NCBI GenBank assembly: GCA_002366995.1
Contig: DFCM01000100.1
Location: 1-26,952, forward strand
Source of the DNA: a bacterium UBP3_UBA3054
GTDB taxonomy: Bacteria > Auribacterota > UBA3054
Reading direction: 5' to 3'
Length of the DNA stretch: 26,952 nucleotides
Shown here: piece by piece, positions 7,311-13,475 of the stretch
Layout of the letters: every line of letters starts with the position of its first letter
Position numbering within the stretch: position 1 is the first letter of the stretch
The notes under the pieces: model-generated
What the model was told of the DNA's origin: nothing
The model's database searches: none
The model's input: the letters and a program-made list of their open reading frames with translations, nothing else
Translations under genes and position numbers: made by a program

Positions 7311-8630
7311 ATGGAAGAGCTTATCGAAGTCAGGCTCATTGCCGACCCAATCGTCTGCGACCAGCTTTCCGAACTTTGGGACGATCCCGAAGCCGATTTT
7401 TCCGTGGAAAAACTCACGGATTCTGAAAAGGCCGTTTTCAGTCTTTTTTTGAAAAGCGAGGAAGAAGCAAGCCGATCCGAAGCAAAGCTTCTTGATCTCG
7501 CCAAGATCCTGACCGCCAATTTTTCATCGGAAAGAAGGATCGTCAAAAAAGAAGACTGGGCGGAGAAGTGGAAAGAAAATTTCCACGTCAGCAGAGTAGG
7601 GAAGAACCTTGTCATCGTGCCTTCCTGGGAAAATTACGCTCCTAAACCCAATGACATCATTCTCATCAACGATCCCGGCATGGCTTTCGGCACGGGCAGC
7701 CACGGCACCAGCAAAGCCTGTTTGGAATTCCTTGAGGAACTCGCGGACCAAAACTATCCCAAGAGCCTCCTGGACGCCGGAACCGGCACGGGCATCCTAG
7801 CCGTCGCCGCCGCCAAATTAGGCATCCCTGATATCGACGCCTTCGACAACGAGCCCCAGGCCGTCATGGCCGCCAAAGAAAACGCCGAAAAGAACAACGT
7901 CGAAATCAACGTTTTTCAGCAGGACCTCTTTTTTTACGCCCCTCGGAAGAAATACGATATAGTTATCGCCAACATCCTCTGCGCCGTCTTAGAACGCAAC
8001 GTAGAGCGTCTGATGGCCGCCGTAGCTCCCAATGGTCATCTCATTTTGGCCGGCATCCTGGACGAGCAGTATCCCGCGCTCTCCTTGCTTTTCACTAGTT
8101 TGGGCGCCATGGAGCAAAGATCGACGCTAATAGAAGGCTGGAGAACGGGCGTCTTCAGTATTCCCAAGATCGCAAGGCCCATCGAGACCGTCCCGCAAAC
8201 CGAACCTGAAATGGAAGAAGCGGCCGCTTGGTTCAGCGACAAGTGGCATATACCCAAAAGCGCCTACATATCCAGCATGAAAGAGCCCAAGGACAACTAC
8301 TGGTACGTCATAAGGGATCCTGAAACGAAGAAGATAATCGCCGGCGCCGGCGTTATTCCCAACGATTTCCACGCGAGGCCTGACCTCGCGCCCAACCTTT
8401 GCGCCCTTTTCGTGGAAGAGCCCTTCAGAAAGCAGGGCTTGGCGGGCGCGCTTCTAAACCACATCGCCAGGGACATGCAGACAAAGGGCTGTGGCACGCT
8501 TTACCTCGCCACCGAGCACACCTCTTTTTATGAACGCTACGGCTGGGATTTTTACACCTTCGTCAAGGAAAGCAATTCCGACCACATGACGAGATTATAC
8601 CGCCACGTATGGATGGACGAGCGAAAATAA
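7311..8630 (+). CDS. prmA: Ribosomal protein L11 methyltransferase (PrmA-like) fused to a GNAT acetyltransferase
   Basis: 439 residues in one uninterrupted frame. Residues 1 to about 275 are PrmA-like: DPGMAFGTGSHGTSKACLEFLE near 120-140, the SAM-binding LDAGTGTGILAVAAAKLG near 153-170, and the post-I motif IVIANILCAVLERN. PrmA trimethylates the N-terminus and lysines of ribosomal protein L11. Residues about 295-439 form a second domain with a GNAT acetyl-CoA motif (FVEEPFRKQGLAGALLNHIA) and the later LYLATEHTSFYERYGWDFY strand, absent from standard PrmA (about 290 residues). The fusion appears real, not a frameshift, because no stop or frame change separates the halves. Inference: the acetylase may modify the ribosome or a related target. 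It is third in the rpe operon and overlaps the next gene by 22 bases. Confidence 0.85.
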   Translation: MEELIEVRLIADPIVCDQLSELWDDPEADFSVEKLTDSEKAVFSLFLKSEEEASRSEAKLLDLAKILTANFSSERRIVKKEDWAEKWKENFHVSRVGKNLVIVPSWENYAPKPNDIILINDPGMAFGTGSHGTSKACLEFLEELADQNYPKSLLDAGTGTGILAVAAAKLGIPDIDAFDNEPQAVMAAKENAEKNNVEINVFQQDLFFYAPRKKYDIVIANILCAVLERNVERLMAAVAPNGHLILAGILDEQYPALSLLFTSLGAMEQRSTLIEGWRTGVFSIPKIARPIETVPQTEPEMEEAAAWFSDKWHIPKSAYISSMKEPKDNYWYVIRDPETKKIIAGAGVIPNDFHARPDLAPNLCALFVEEPFRKQGLAGALLNHIARDMQTKGCGTLYLATEHTSFYERYGWDFYTFVKESNSDHMTRLYRHVWMDERK

Positions 8631-8974
8631 ACCTTGCCGCCGCCGTTCTGGTCATATTGGCTGTAATTGCTTTTTTCTCCTTTGTTGATCCGACCGCGTC
8701 CCCGTATTTTCCCCGCTGCTCCTTCCGCGCCCTCACCGGCTTCGATTGCCCGGGCTGCGGCACCTCCCGCGCGCTGCACAGCCTTTGCCACGGCCGCCTC
8801 ATAGAAGCTTTCAAATACAATCCCATCTTCTTTCTGGCCATACCAACCGTAATAGTCCTCATCTTCTCCAAGAAAGCCAGACGTTCCGTCGCACTCCCAG
8901 TAGTCGTCCTCATCGTCATCCTGCTCTACTGGGTCATCCGTAACCTCCCACAATTCCACTCTCTGCTTCGTTAG
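8609..8974 (+). CDS. DUF2752 small membrane protein
   Basis: 121 residues with three hydrophobic segments (about 8-26, 72-86 and 93-112). Between the first two lies the DUF2752 signature CPGCGTSRALHSLCHGRL followed by EAFKYNP, with the two conserved cysteines. The biochemical role of the family is not established. The ATG lies inside the 3' end of the PrmA-GNAT gene (22-base overlap), so translation is probably coupled. It ends the rpe operon. The stop TAG lies within the first copy of a GTTAGGA motif that recurs downstream. Confidence 0.85.
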   Translation: MDGRAKINLAAAVLVILAVIAFFSFVDPTASPYFPRCSFRALTGFDCPGCGTSRALHSLCHGRLIEAFKYNPIFFLAIPTVIVLIFSKKARRSVALPVVVLIVILLYWVIRNLPQFHSLLR

Positions 8975-9142
8975 GACAATTGTTAGGATAATTATAAAAA
9001 ACAATAGCCTATGTAAATGCTTTCTTAATAAAAAGTTATAGGAGAATGTGTTAGGATGGCCGTTGGGACAAATCACAAGAGAATCTTTCTATATAACACA
9101 TTTCTAAAAGGGAAGATACGATAAAAGCGTTAGGATAATTAT
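8970..9142. repeat. Recurring GTTAGGA / GTTAGGATAATTAT motif in a convergent intergenic region
   Basis: Two exact 14-bp copies of GTTAGGATAATTAT lie at 8982-8995 and 9129-9142. Shorter versions lie at 8970-8976 (GTTAGGA) and 9050-9056 (GTTAGGA). A related ATTAGGATAT sits at 10581-10590, on the other side of the regulator gene, over its candidate -10. The stretch is A/T-rich, lies between two convergent genes and contains no credible ORF. The role is unknown; regulator sites or a remnant integration boundary are possible. Confidence 0.5.
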
Positions 9143-9155
9143 TGGAATTGATTAT

Positions 9156-10541
9156 TTAATCAAAGAAAACTTCCCACTTCCCTCCAAATCTTGGCCCAAT
9201 ATGCCTTATAATACCCAGTTCTTTCAAGCGTTTAAGATTATTCTTTAACACACCTTCCGTCGTGCTAGGAAACTTCTCAATAAGTTGTTTTCTTGATGCT
9301 GAAGGATTTTGGCTCAAGAAAAGCATGATTTCCTTTTGAAAAGGAGTTATGATTTTTATCGTCTTGGTTTTTATATGATCGGATTTGGCAGTTCGCGTTC
9401 TATAGACCGTTGTGAACGTACCCAGGCGGCTGTCCCATTCCGGATAAGGGTTGCTGTTTTTTTCGCATTCTTCCTTGATCTTGGTGATGCCTCTTCCGTA
9501 TTGCTCTATGATACCCATGTCGAAAAATATTTTTGCGATCAGTTTATTGCGTGGTTTGGATGAGTGGTTTGGATCCATGAGCGTTTCCAGGGACATATCG
9601 AATGGCAGTTCCCCTGGGCTTGAAACAACAAGATCGTTATCGAGTATTTTGATCTGTATTTCATGAGGCGAGCCGTAGTCTCTGTGGCAAACGGCGTTTG
9701 TTACGGTTTCGCGTACTGCTTCTATAGGATAATCCCAGACTGGAACATGATCTACTCTTCCGGGAGGAACGATAAGGGCGCAATGGATATTTTTCTGAAT
9801 AAAGGAAATCGTCTCATCGATTTGATCCTGGACGTGTCCCTGCATATCCCGGCTGTCAGTAATGACGGCTCCGTTGGCTTTGAACGCACCGGCATGTATT
9901 ACCGCTTGGGAAAACTTCAGCTGCGGATCTTTCGCAAAAAGCAAATAGGCGGCTAGCGTGATCTCGGTTTCGGACTTTACCAATTCCAATTTGGTCAGCA
10001 CGTCCCAGGGATCTTCTTCCATGGTGAAAGTCCTGCGTCCTTTCGCCGTTGCTCTTTTCATGTAATCGCGGACGGCTTCCATGTCGATGTCCTCTTTTGC
10101 AACTCCCGGGATGATTATGGCGTCCATGCTGCCGCCTGTCGACTTTATGTGGCATTCCGCTATTTCCGTTGGCGTCATTTGGTGGTTCACGCTGCCTTTC
10201 CTTATAAAGCATCTTCCTCTTGTCGCAACAGGCTTGAGCGGGTTTTCCTGCACCAGGATAACGACGACCTTATATCCGCGGTATAGGCTTTCCTCCACGT
10301 CAACCGCGACGGATGGTTCCGTAGCGGTAGATATTTTGTTCTCAAAATCCCGAAGGGATTCAACTCGCAGATTTTTCTTCGCCGGCTCACCCTTGTCGTC
10401 TATTCCGATTATTATTAATCCTCCGCTAGCATTGGCGAAGGCGCAGACCGTCTCGATCGTTTCCGTTCCGAACGACTCCTTCAGCTCGAGATCATGTTTC
10501 TCGCGTCGGGCCACCATGTTTTCAAGTTCTTCGTTAGTCAT
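9156..10541 (-). CDS. AlbA_2/Schlafen-type ATP-binding transcriptional regulator
   Basis: 461 residues from ATG 10541. This start is preferred over an in-frame ATG 18 codons upstream because AAAGGAGC lies 11 bases before it (10559-10552) and because the AlbA_2 domain begins right after it. Residues about 10-120 form the AlbA_2 (Schlafen-like) domain: DLELKESFGTETIETVCAFANASGGLIIIGID. Residues about 255-350 match the HATPase_c_4 segment (RETVTNAVCHRDYGSPHEIQ, VVSSPGELPFD). The last 70 residues look like a winged helix. Proteins of this build are usually annotated as RecG-like or transcriptional regulators; the molecular ligand is generally unknown. It is monocistronic, converges on the DUF2752 gene, and is divergent from the orphan gene at 10940. 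Confidence 0.85.
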   Translation of the reverse strand: MTNEELENMVARREKHDLELKESFGTETIETVCAFANASGGLIIIGIDDKGEPAKKNLRVESLRDFENKISTATEPSVAVDVEESLYRGYKVVVILVQENPLKPVATRGRCFIRKGSVNHQMTPTEIAECHIKSTGGSMDAIIIPGVAKEDIDMEAVRDYMKRATAKGRRTFTMEEDPWDVLTKLELVKSETEITLAAYLLFAKDPQLKFSQAVIHAGAFKANGAVITDSRDMQGHVQDQIDETISFIQKNIHCALIVPPGRVDHVPVWDYPIEAVRETVTNAVCHRDYGSPHEIQIKILDNDLVVSSPGELPFDMSLETLMDPNHSSKPRNKLIAKIFFDMGIIEQYGRGITKIKEECEKNSNPYPEWDSRLGTFTTVYRTRTAKSDHIKTKTIKIITPFQKEIMLFLSQNPSASRKQLIEKFPSTTEGVLKNNLKRLKELGIIRHIGPRFGGKWEVFFD

Positions 10542-10583
10542 ATTAAGTTTTGCTCCTTTGATTTTAAACTTCGCGCATATATT

Positions 10584-10611
10584 AGGATATTTCAAAGATT
10601 TAATCTGTCAA
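10584..10611 (-). promoter_or_regulatory. Candidate promoter of the AlbA_2 regulator
   Basis: The minus strand has a perfect TTGACA (10611-10606), a 16-bp spacer, and TATCCT (10589-10584), about 43 bases before the ATG. The -10 falls in a TTAGGATA-type motif like those past the other end of this gene, so autoregulation is conceivable. Confidence 0.45.
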
Positions 10612-10662
10612 CCAAACCGAAAACGGCCCGTAGGGAAACAGGGGACAAAGCGTAGGAAAAAG

Positions 10663-10689
10663 TTGACAAAAACAGCTTCTCGATATAAT
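10663..10689 (+). promoter_or_regulatory. Strong-consensus promoter with short (15-bp) spacer
   Basis: TTGACA (10663-10668) and TATAAT (10684-10689) are both perfect hexamers, but only 15 bp apart, two short of optimum. It is divergent from the regulator promoter 52 bp away. Transcription would start near 10696, giving a leader of about 245 bases before the orphan gene, or a separate small RNA. Confidence 0.55.
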
Positions 10690-10695
10690 TAAACG

Positions 10696-10859
10696 ATCTG
10701 ACCGTTTCACGTTATAAACCGTCTGCTTAAGTGCGAACTTGAAAATCAAATCTTAAAAACATGCGCTTGCGAACAACTTGTTTTAAAGGCGATTGCAAGC
10801 GCAATCTCCGCAATTCCACATGGATAAAAGCTTTTCCAAGACTTGCTTTTTTTTTTTTT
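10696..10859 (+). ncRNA. Possible structured leader or small RNA
   Basis: This stretch of the 398-base gap between the regulator and the orphan gene has no ORF. It contains two mutually exclusive stems: GCGCTTGC (10763-10770) with GCAAGCGC (10795-10802), or GATTGC (10791-10796) with GCAATC (10801-10806). It ends in a run of 13 T (10847-10859) preceded by a weak AAAAGC/GCTTTT stem (10826-10831 with 10845-10850). The layout fits an attenuated leader or a stand-alone small RNA of about 165 nt. No known RNA family is recognised, and both the boundaries and transcription itself are inferred. Confidence 0.3.
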
Positions 10860-10939
10860 GATTAAAATAATAGAAAAATTACGGAATTACGCAATTCTTT
10901 GCGCAAGAGAATTTTTTAATTGAATTTTAGGAGAATTCA

Positions 10940-11884
10940 ATGAATGAAAAATGGTTATATTCATCGGCGTTGGGTGTTCTTTTGATTGTCGGCGAGGTCT
11001 TGGGCATTACCGTTCATGATGTATTGAGCAACGGATTCTGGTCCACACAGGAACGCGCAACAGAAATGTCCTTAAACGCAGAGACAACGGACAATTATAA
11101 AGAAAAATACAAGAAGGAAACAGAAACACCCCGTGAAGACGGCTCTGTTGAAAAGTCGTATCTATACACAAAGAAAGGTAAGACGACCAATGATGTTGTG
11201 TGGGCACAAAGCAAGAATTATTGGGGTAAGACAGGCACGACCAATCCTTTGGAAAACAATCAACAGACATTAAAGGTGGTCAGCCGTCATCGTAAAGAAC
11301 AAAGCACGTCAGATGAGTGGAAAGCACAAACCTTGATGGAAACCTGCCCGACGAACATTGCGGAAGAATCTGTAGCATTCTATACCTTTAAGCCCCGCAA
11401 GAAAGATGCTCGACCGGTGCTTCCGTATATGCCGAATACAGAGTGGTTCGCGAATATTGCCAATCAATATCCGGGGCATTTGTGGGAACAGACCGCGCGG
11501 TCGTATTATACCAACTTTGTTTCAGATACAGAGGCCATCGTTTATGGTAGCATAACAAGAAGCGCGGGGCTTTCCTTGCGCAAAGTGGGTTATCCTTTGA
11601 AGGATCCCGAACACGAGAGTCCTGTGTTCTGGACCCAAGCTAAATACACCTATGACAGGAAGATTACCGTCCAAGACAACAAAGTCATTGTTGAACAAAA
11701 CTTTAATGAAGATTCCACCTATGAACATGAAATCAAAGGCGGTATTAAAACCAAATATGTTGCGACCTTTGGCAAAAATGGCCAGTGGAAGAAATCTACC
11801 GAAGTGGTATCCCAATGGCGTTCCGGTTATGCCAACGATTGGTATACCAACTATTACAGAATAAAACAGCAAGAAACAGAATAA
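10940..11884 (+). CDS. Hypothetical N-terminally membrane-anchored or secreted protein
   Basis: 314 residues, not recognised as any family. The N-terminus has one hydrophobic helix (about residues 5-27, SSALGVLLIVGEVLGI). The remainder is hydrophilic, rich in Lys, Thr, Tyr and Trp, with no cysteine pattern apart from a single Cys, and no catalytic motif that can be seen. The anchor suggests an exported or inner-membrane protein with a periplasmic body. The start is well supported by AGGAGA (10929-10934), five bases before the ATG. The gene is visibly more A/T-rich, with different codon choice (many AAA, ATT, TAT), than the flanking genes, consistent with horizontal acquisition. It is bounded by a long leader upstream and a strong terminator downstream, so it is a single-gene unit. 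Confidence 0.7.
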   Translation: MNEKWLYSSALGVLLIVGEVLGITVHDVLSNGFWSTQERATEMSLNAETTDNYKEKYKKETETPREDGSVEKSYLYTKKGKTTNDVVWAQSKNYWGKTGTTNPLENNQQTLKVVSRHRKEQSTSDEWKAQTLMETCPTNIAEESVAFYTFKPRKKDARPVLPYMPNTEWFANIANQYPGHLWEQTARSYYTNFVSDTEAIVYGSITRSAGLSLRKVGYPLKDPEHESPVFWTQAKYTYDRKITVQDNKVIVEQNFNEDSTYEHEIKGGIKTKYVATFGKNGQWKKSTEVVSQWRSGYANDWYTNYYRIKQQETE

Positions 11885-11914
11885 TCTATTCTAGGTTACT
11901 AGCTCTGCAGCTTT

Positions 11915-11949
11915 CGACCGGCGACGAAAAGTCGTCGGTCGCTTTTTTT
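11915..11949 (+). terminator. Intrinsic terminator after the orphan gene
   Basis: Stem CGACCGGCGAC (11915-11925), loop GAAAA, GTCGTCGGTCG (11931-11941) with one G-U pair, followed by seven T. It lies 31 bases after the TAA of the orphan gene and just ahead of the toxin-antitoxin promoter. Confidence 0.9.
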
Positions 11950-11959
11950 GCCGCTTGGC

Positions 11960-11999
11960 TTGCTAAGGTTCGAGCGATATTGTATAATACAGCGTATTA
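11960..11999 (+). promoter_or_regulatory. Toxin-antitoxin promoter with overlapping palindromic operator
   Basis: TTGCTA (11960-11965), 17-bp spacer, TATAAT (11983-11988). A perfect inverted repeat TAATAC-AGC-GTATTA (11985-11999) covers most of the -10 and the expected start site near 11995. RHH antitoxins usually repress their own operon at such a site. Confidence 0.65.
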
Positions 12000-12021
12000 C
12001 AAAAAAATACAGGATAATATT

Positions 12022-12252
12022 ATGAATACCATATCGTTCAGGACCGAAGAGGAAACAAAGAAGAAACTCGACCAGCTGGCCGCGGCCCAAAAGCGCGACC
12101 GAAGCTTCATTATCAACGAAGCGATCAATTACTATCTCTCCTTGCAGGACTGGCAGATCGCCCATATTGAGGAGGGCGTGAAGCAGGCGAAGAAAAAGCA
12201 ATTCGCCACGGACAAAGAGATGCGTGACATTTTGGAGAAGTGGATGCGCTGA
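12022..12252 (+). CDS. Ribbon-helix-helix antitoxin (CopG/RelB-like)
   Basis: 76 residues. The start at ATG 12022 is chosen because AGGA lies 8 bases ahead and a promoter lies just upstream; the open frame continues upstream through the terminator and is not coding there. The N-terminal strand NTISFRTEEETKKKLDQLA and the following RSFIINEAINYYL helix are a typical RHH fold that dimerises and binds DNA. The Lys-rich C-terminus (HIEEGVKQAKKKQF) would bind and neutralise the toxin. The stop TGA overlaps the toxin ATG by one base. Known for the family: antitoxin and autorepressor. Confidence 0.85.
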   Translation: MNTISFRTEEETKKKLDQLAAAQKRDRSFIINEAINYYLSLQDWQIAHIEEGVKQAKKKQFATDKEMRDILEKWMR

Positions 12253-12533
12253 TGCTTAAGATCAGGTACACAAAATTAGCCGCTGAAGATCTAAGAAATG
12301 GATACGAGCACATCTTCGCGGATAACCGCTCGGCGGCCAGAGACGTCATAGTTCGCATTATGCAGACTCTCGATCTGCTGGCTTCGGAACCCCGCATAGG
12401 TCACCCAGGCAGGGTAAATGGCACCTATGAGTTTTTGGTGCTCAATACGCCTTACATCATAGTGTACATGGTGGAGGGGAATGAGCTTATAGTCGTTTCC
12501 TTCCTGCATACATCCCGCCGCTATCCGGAATGA
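12252..12533 (+). CDS. ParE/RelE-superfamily toxin
   Basis: About 93 residues from ATG 12252, which overlaps the antitoxin stop (TGATG). A GTG four codons earlier is also in frame but less likely. The sequence LKIRYTKLAAEDLRNGYEHI, the middle LASEPRIGHPGRVNGTYEFLVLNTPYIIVYMV and the ending VVSFLHTSRRYP are the standard ParE/RelE pattern, including the C-terminal H-x-S-R-R-YP. Members act on DNA gyrase (ParE) or cleave mRNA on the ribosome (RelE). Pairing with an RHH antitoxin favours ParE, but the target is not provable from sequence. Confidence 0.85.
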   Translation: MLKIRYTKLAAEDLRNGYEHIFADNRSAARDVIVRIMQTLDLLASEPRIGHPGRVNGTYEFLVLNTPYIIVYMVEGNELIVVSFLHTSRRYPE

Positions 12534-12548
12534 TTTCGAGGTAAATAT

Positions 12549-13076
12549 ATGCGAAAAGAGATCAGAGGAAAGAACATTGTTTTGCGGGAGCAAAGGGAAG
12601 AGGACGCCAAGTATTTCGCCTACTGGTTCAACAAGCCGGAAGTAATGTTCCAGTGCGGCTTCGAGAAACCCACCGACGAGGAAGAGGAAAGGAAGCGCAT
12701 CACCGTCGCCCACAGGTCCGAGGATTCGGTCTGGTATACGATCACGGACCTCGAGGGGAACGTCATCGGCGAGACTGGTCTTCTGCGCATGTTTCCCGCC
12801 TGGCATCAGACGGACCTTACGATAATCATTCCCGATCCTATGAATCAGCGCAAGGGATACGGGACGGAAGTGATCAGGATCATGCTGGACATGGCTTTCA
12901 AAGAATTATCCATGCACCGTGTTTCCATCGGCGTGGTGGCTTTGAACACCAACGCTCTGAATTTCTACAGGAAGATCGGATTCAAAAAGGAGGGCATTCT
13001 GGAAGAAGCGTACTATTATGACAACGAGTACAGCGACTTCACCATGCTGCGCATCCTCCGCCAGGAATGGAAGTGA
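12549..13076 (+). CDS. GNAT acetyltransferase, RimJ/RimL-like
   Basis: 175 residues. The N-terminal KNIVLREQREEDAKYFAYWFN is the usual RimL-type opening. The acetyl-CoA motif is IIIPDPMNQRKGYGTEVIRIML (R/Q-x-x-G-x-G/A as QRKGYG), followed by VVALNTNALNFYRKIGFKKEG. It probably N-acetylates a protein, amino sugar or antibiotic; the substrate is unknown. The start ATG is preceded by GAGG at good distance (about 12538-12541). It begins 15 bases after the toxin stop in the same direction and may be carried by the toxin-antitoxin transcript. Its stop directly abuts that of the convergent cdd. Confidence 0.85.
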   Translation: MRKEIRGKNIVLREQREEDAKYFAYWFNKPEVMFQCGFEKPTDEEEERKRITVAHRSEDSVWYTITDLEGNVIGETGLLRMFPAWHQTDLTIIIPDPMNQRKGYGTEVIRIMLDMAFKELSMHRVSIGVVALNTNALNFYRKIGFKKEGILEEAYYYDNEYSDFTMLRILRQEWK

Positions 13077-13475
13077 TCAATTCAGCTTGAAGGAAGAGGG
13101 GAGAAGGGCGGAGAGAGTGGTCTCCTGGTAGGTGCCGTCGGTCTTGGCCATGAGAATAATGAGATCGCCCTTGGGGGAGAACTCCGAGAGCACTTGGCGG
13201 CAGATGCCGCAGGGGACGGCGAATTCGGTTTCGTTGTAGCAGATTGCGATGGCGATTGGGTCGCGGCCGCCGTTTACGATCATGTTGCAAACGGCGGCGC
13301 GTTCCGCGCAGATGGTGGCGCCGTAGGAGGCGTTCTCAATGTTGCAGCCCGGGAAGACTGTTCCGTTTTTTGTCAGGATGGCGGCGCCCACTTTGAATTT
13401 GGAATAGGGGGCGTAGGCCTTTTCCCTGGCTTCTATGGCTTGATTAACGAGTTCCTGCGCGGTCTTGGTATCCAT
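13077..13475 (-). CDS. cdd: Cytidine deaminase
   Basis: 132 residues, the length of tetrameric bacterial cytidine deaminases. The zinc site is C56-A-E58 (TICAERAAV) and P88-C89-G-I-C92, and GCNIENASYG supplies substrate contacts. It deaminates cytidine and deoxycytidine to uridine forms in pyrimidine salvage. The ATG overlaps the last base of the SMC ATPase stop (TAATG), so it is translationally coupled to, and last in, the SMC operon. That is the position in which a Wadjet operon would carry jetD. Whether the grouping is functional is unknown. Confidence 0.95.
   Translation of the reverse strand: MDTKTAQELVNQAIEAREKAYAPYSKFKVGAAILTKNGTVFPGCNIENASYGATICAERAAVCNMIVNGGRDPIAIAICYNETEFAVPCGICRQVLSEFSPKGDLIILMAKTDGTYQETTLSALLPSSFKLN

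Noticed and set aside
8970..9142. Repeated GTTAGGA motif considered as a CRISPR array
   Set aside because: Units are 7-14 bp with irregular spacing of 12, 68 and 79 bp and no cas genes nearby; CRISPR repeats are longer and evenly spaced.
11785..12021. Upstream extension of the antitoxin reading frame
   Set aside because: It would read through the orphan gene's end, the terminator and the promoter; the ATG at 12022 has a ribosome site and gives the standard RHH length.
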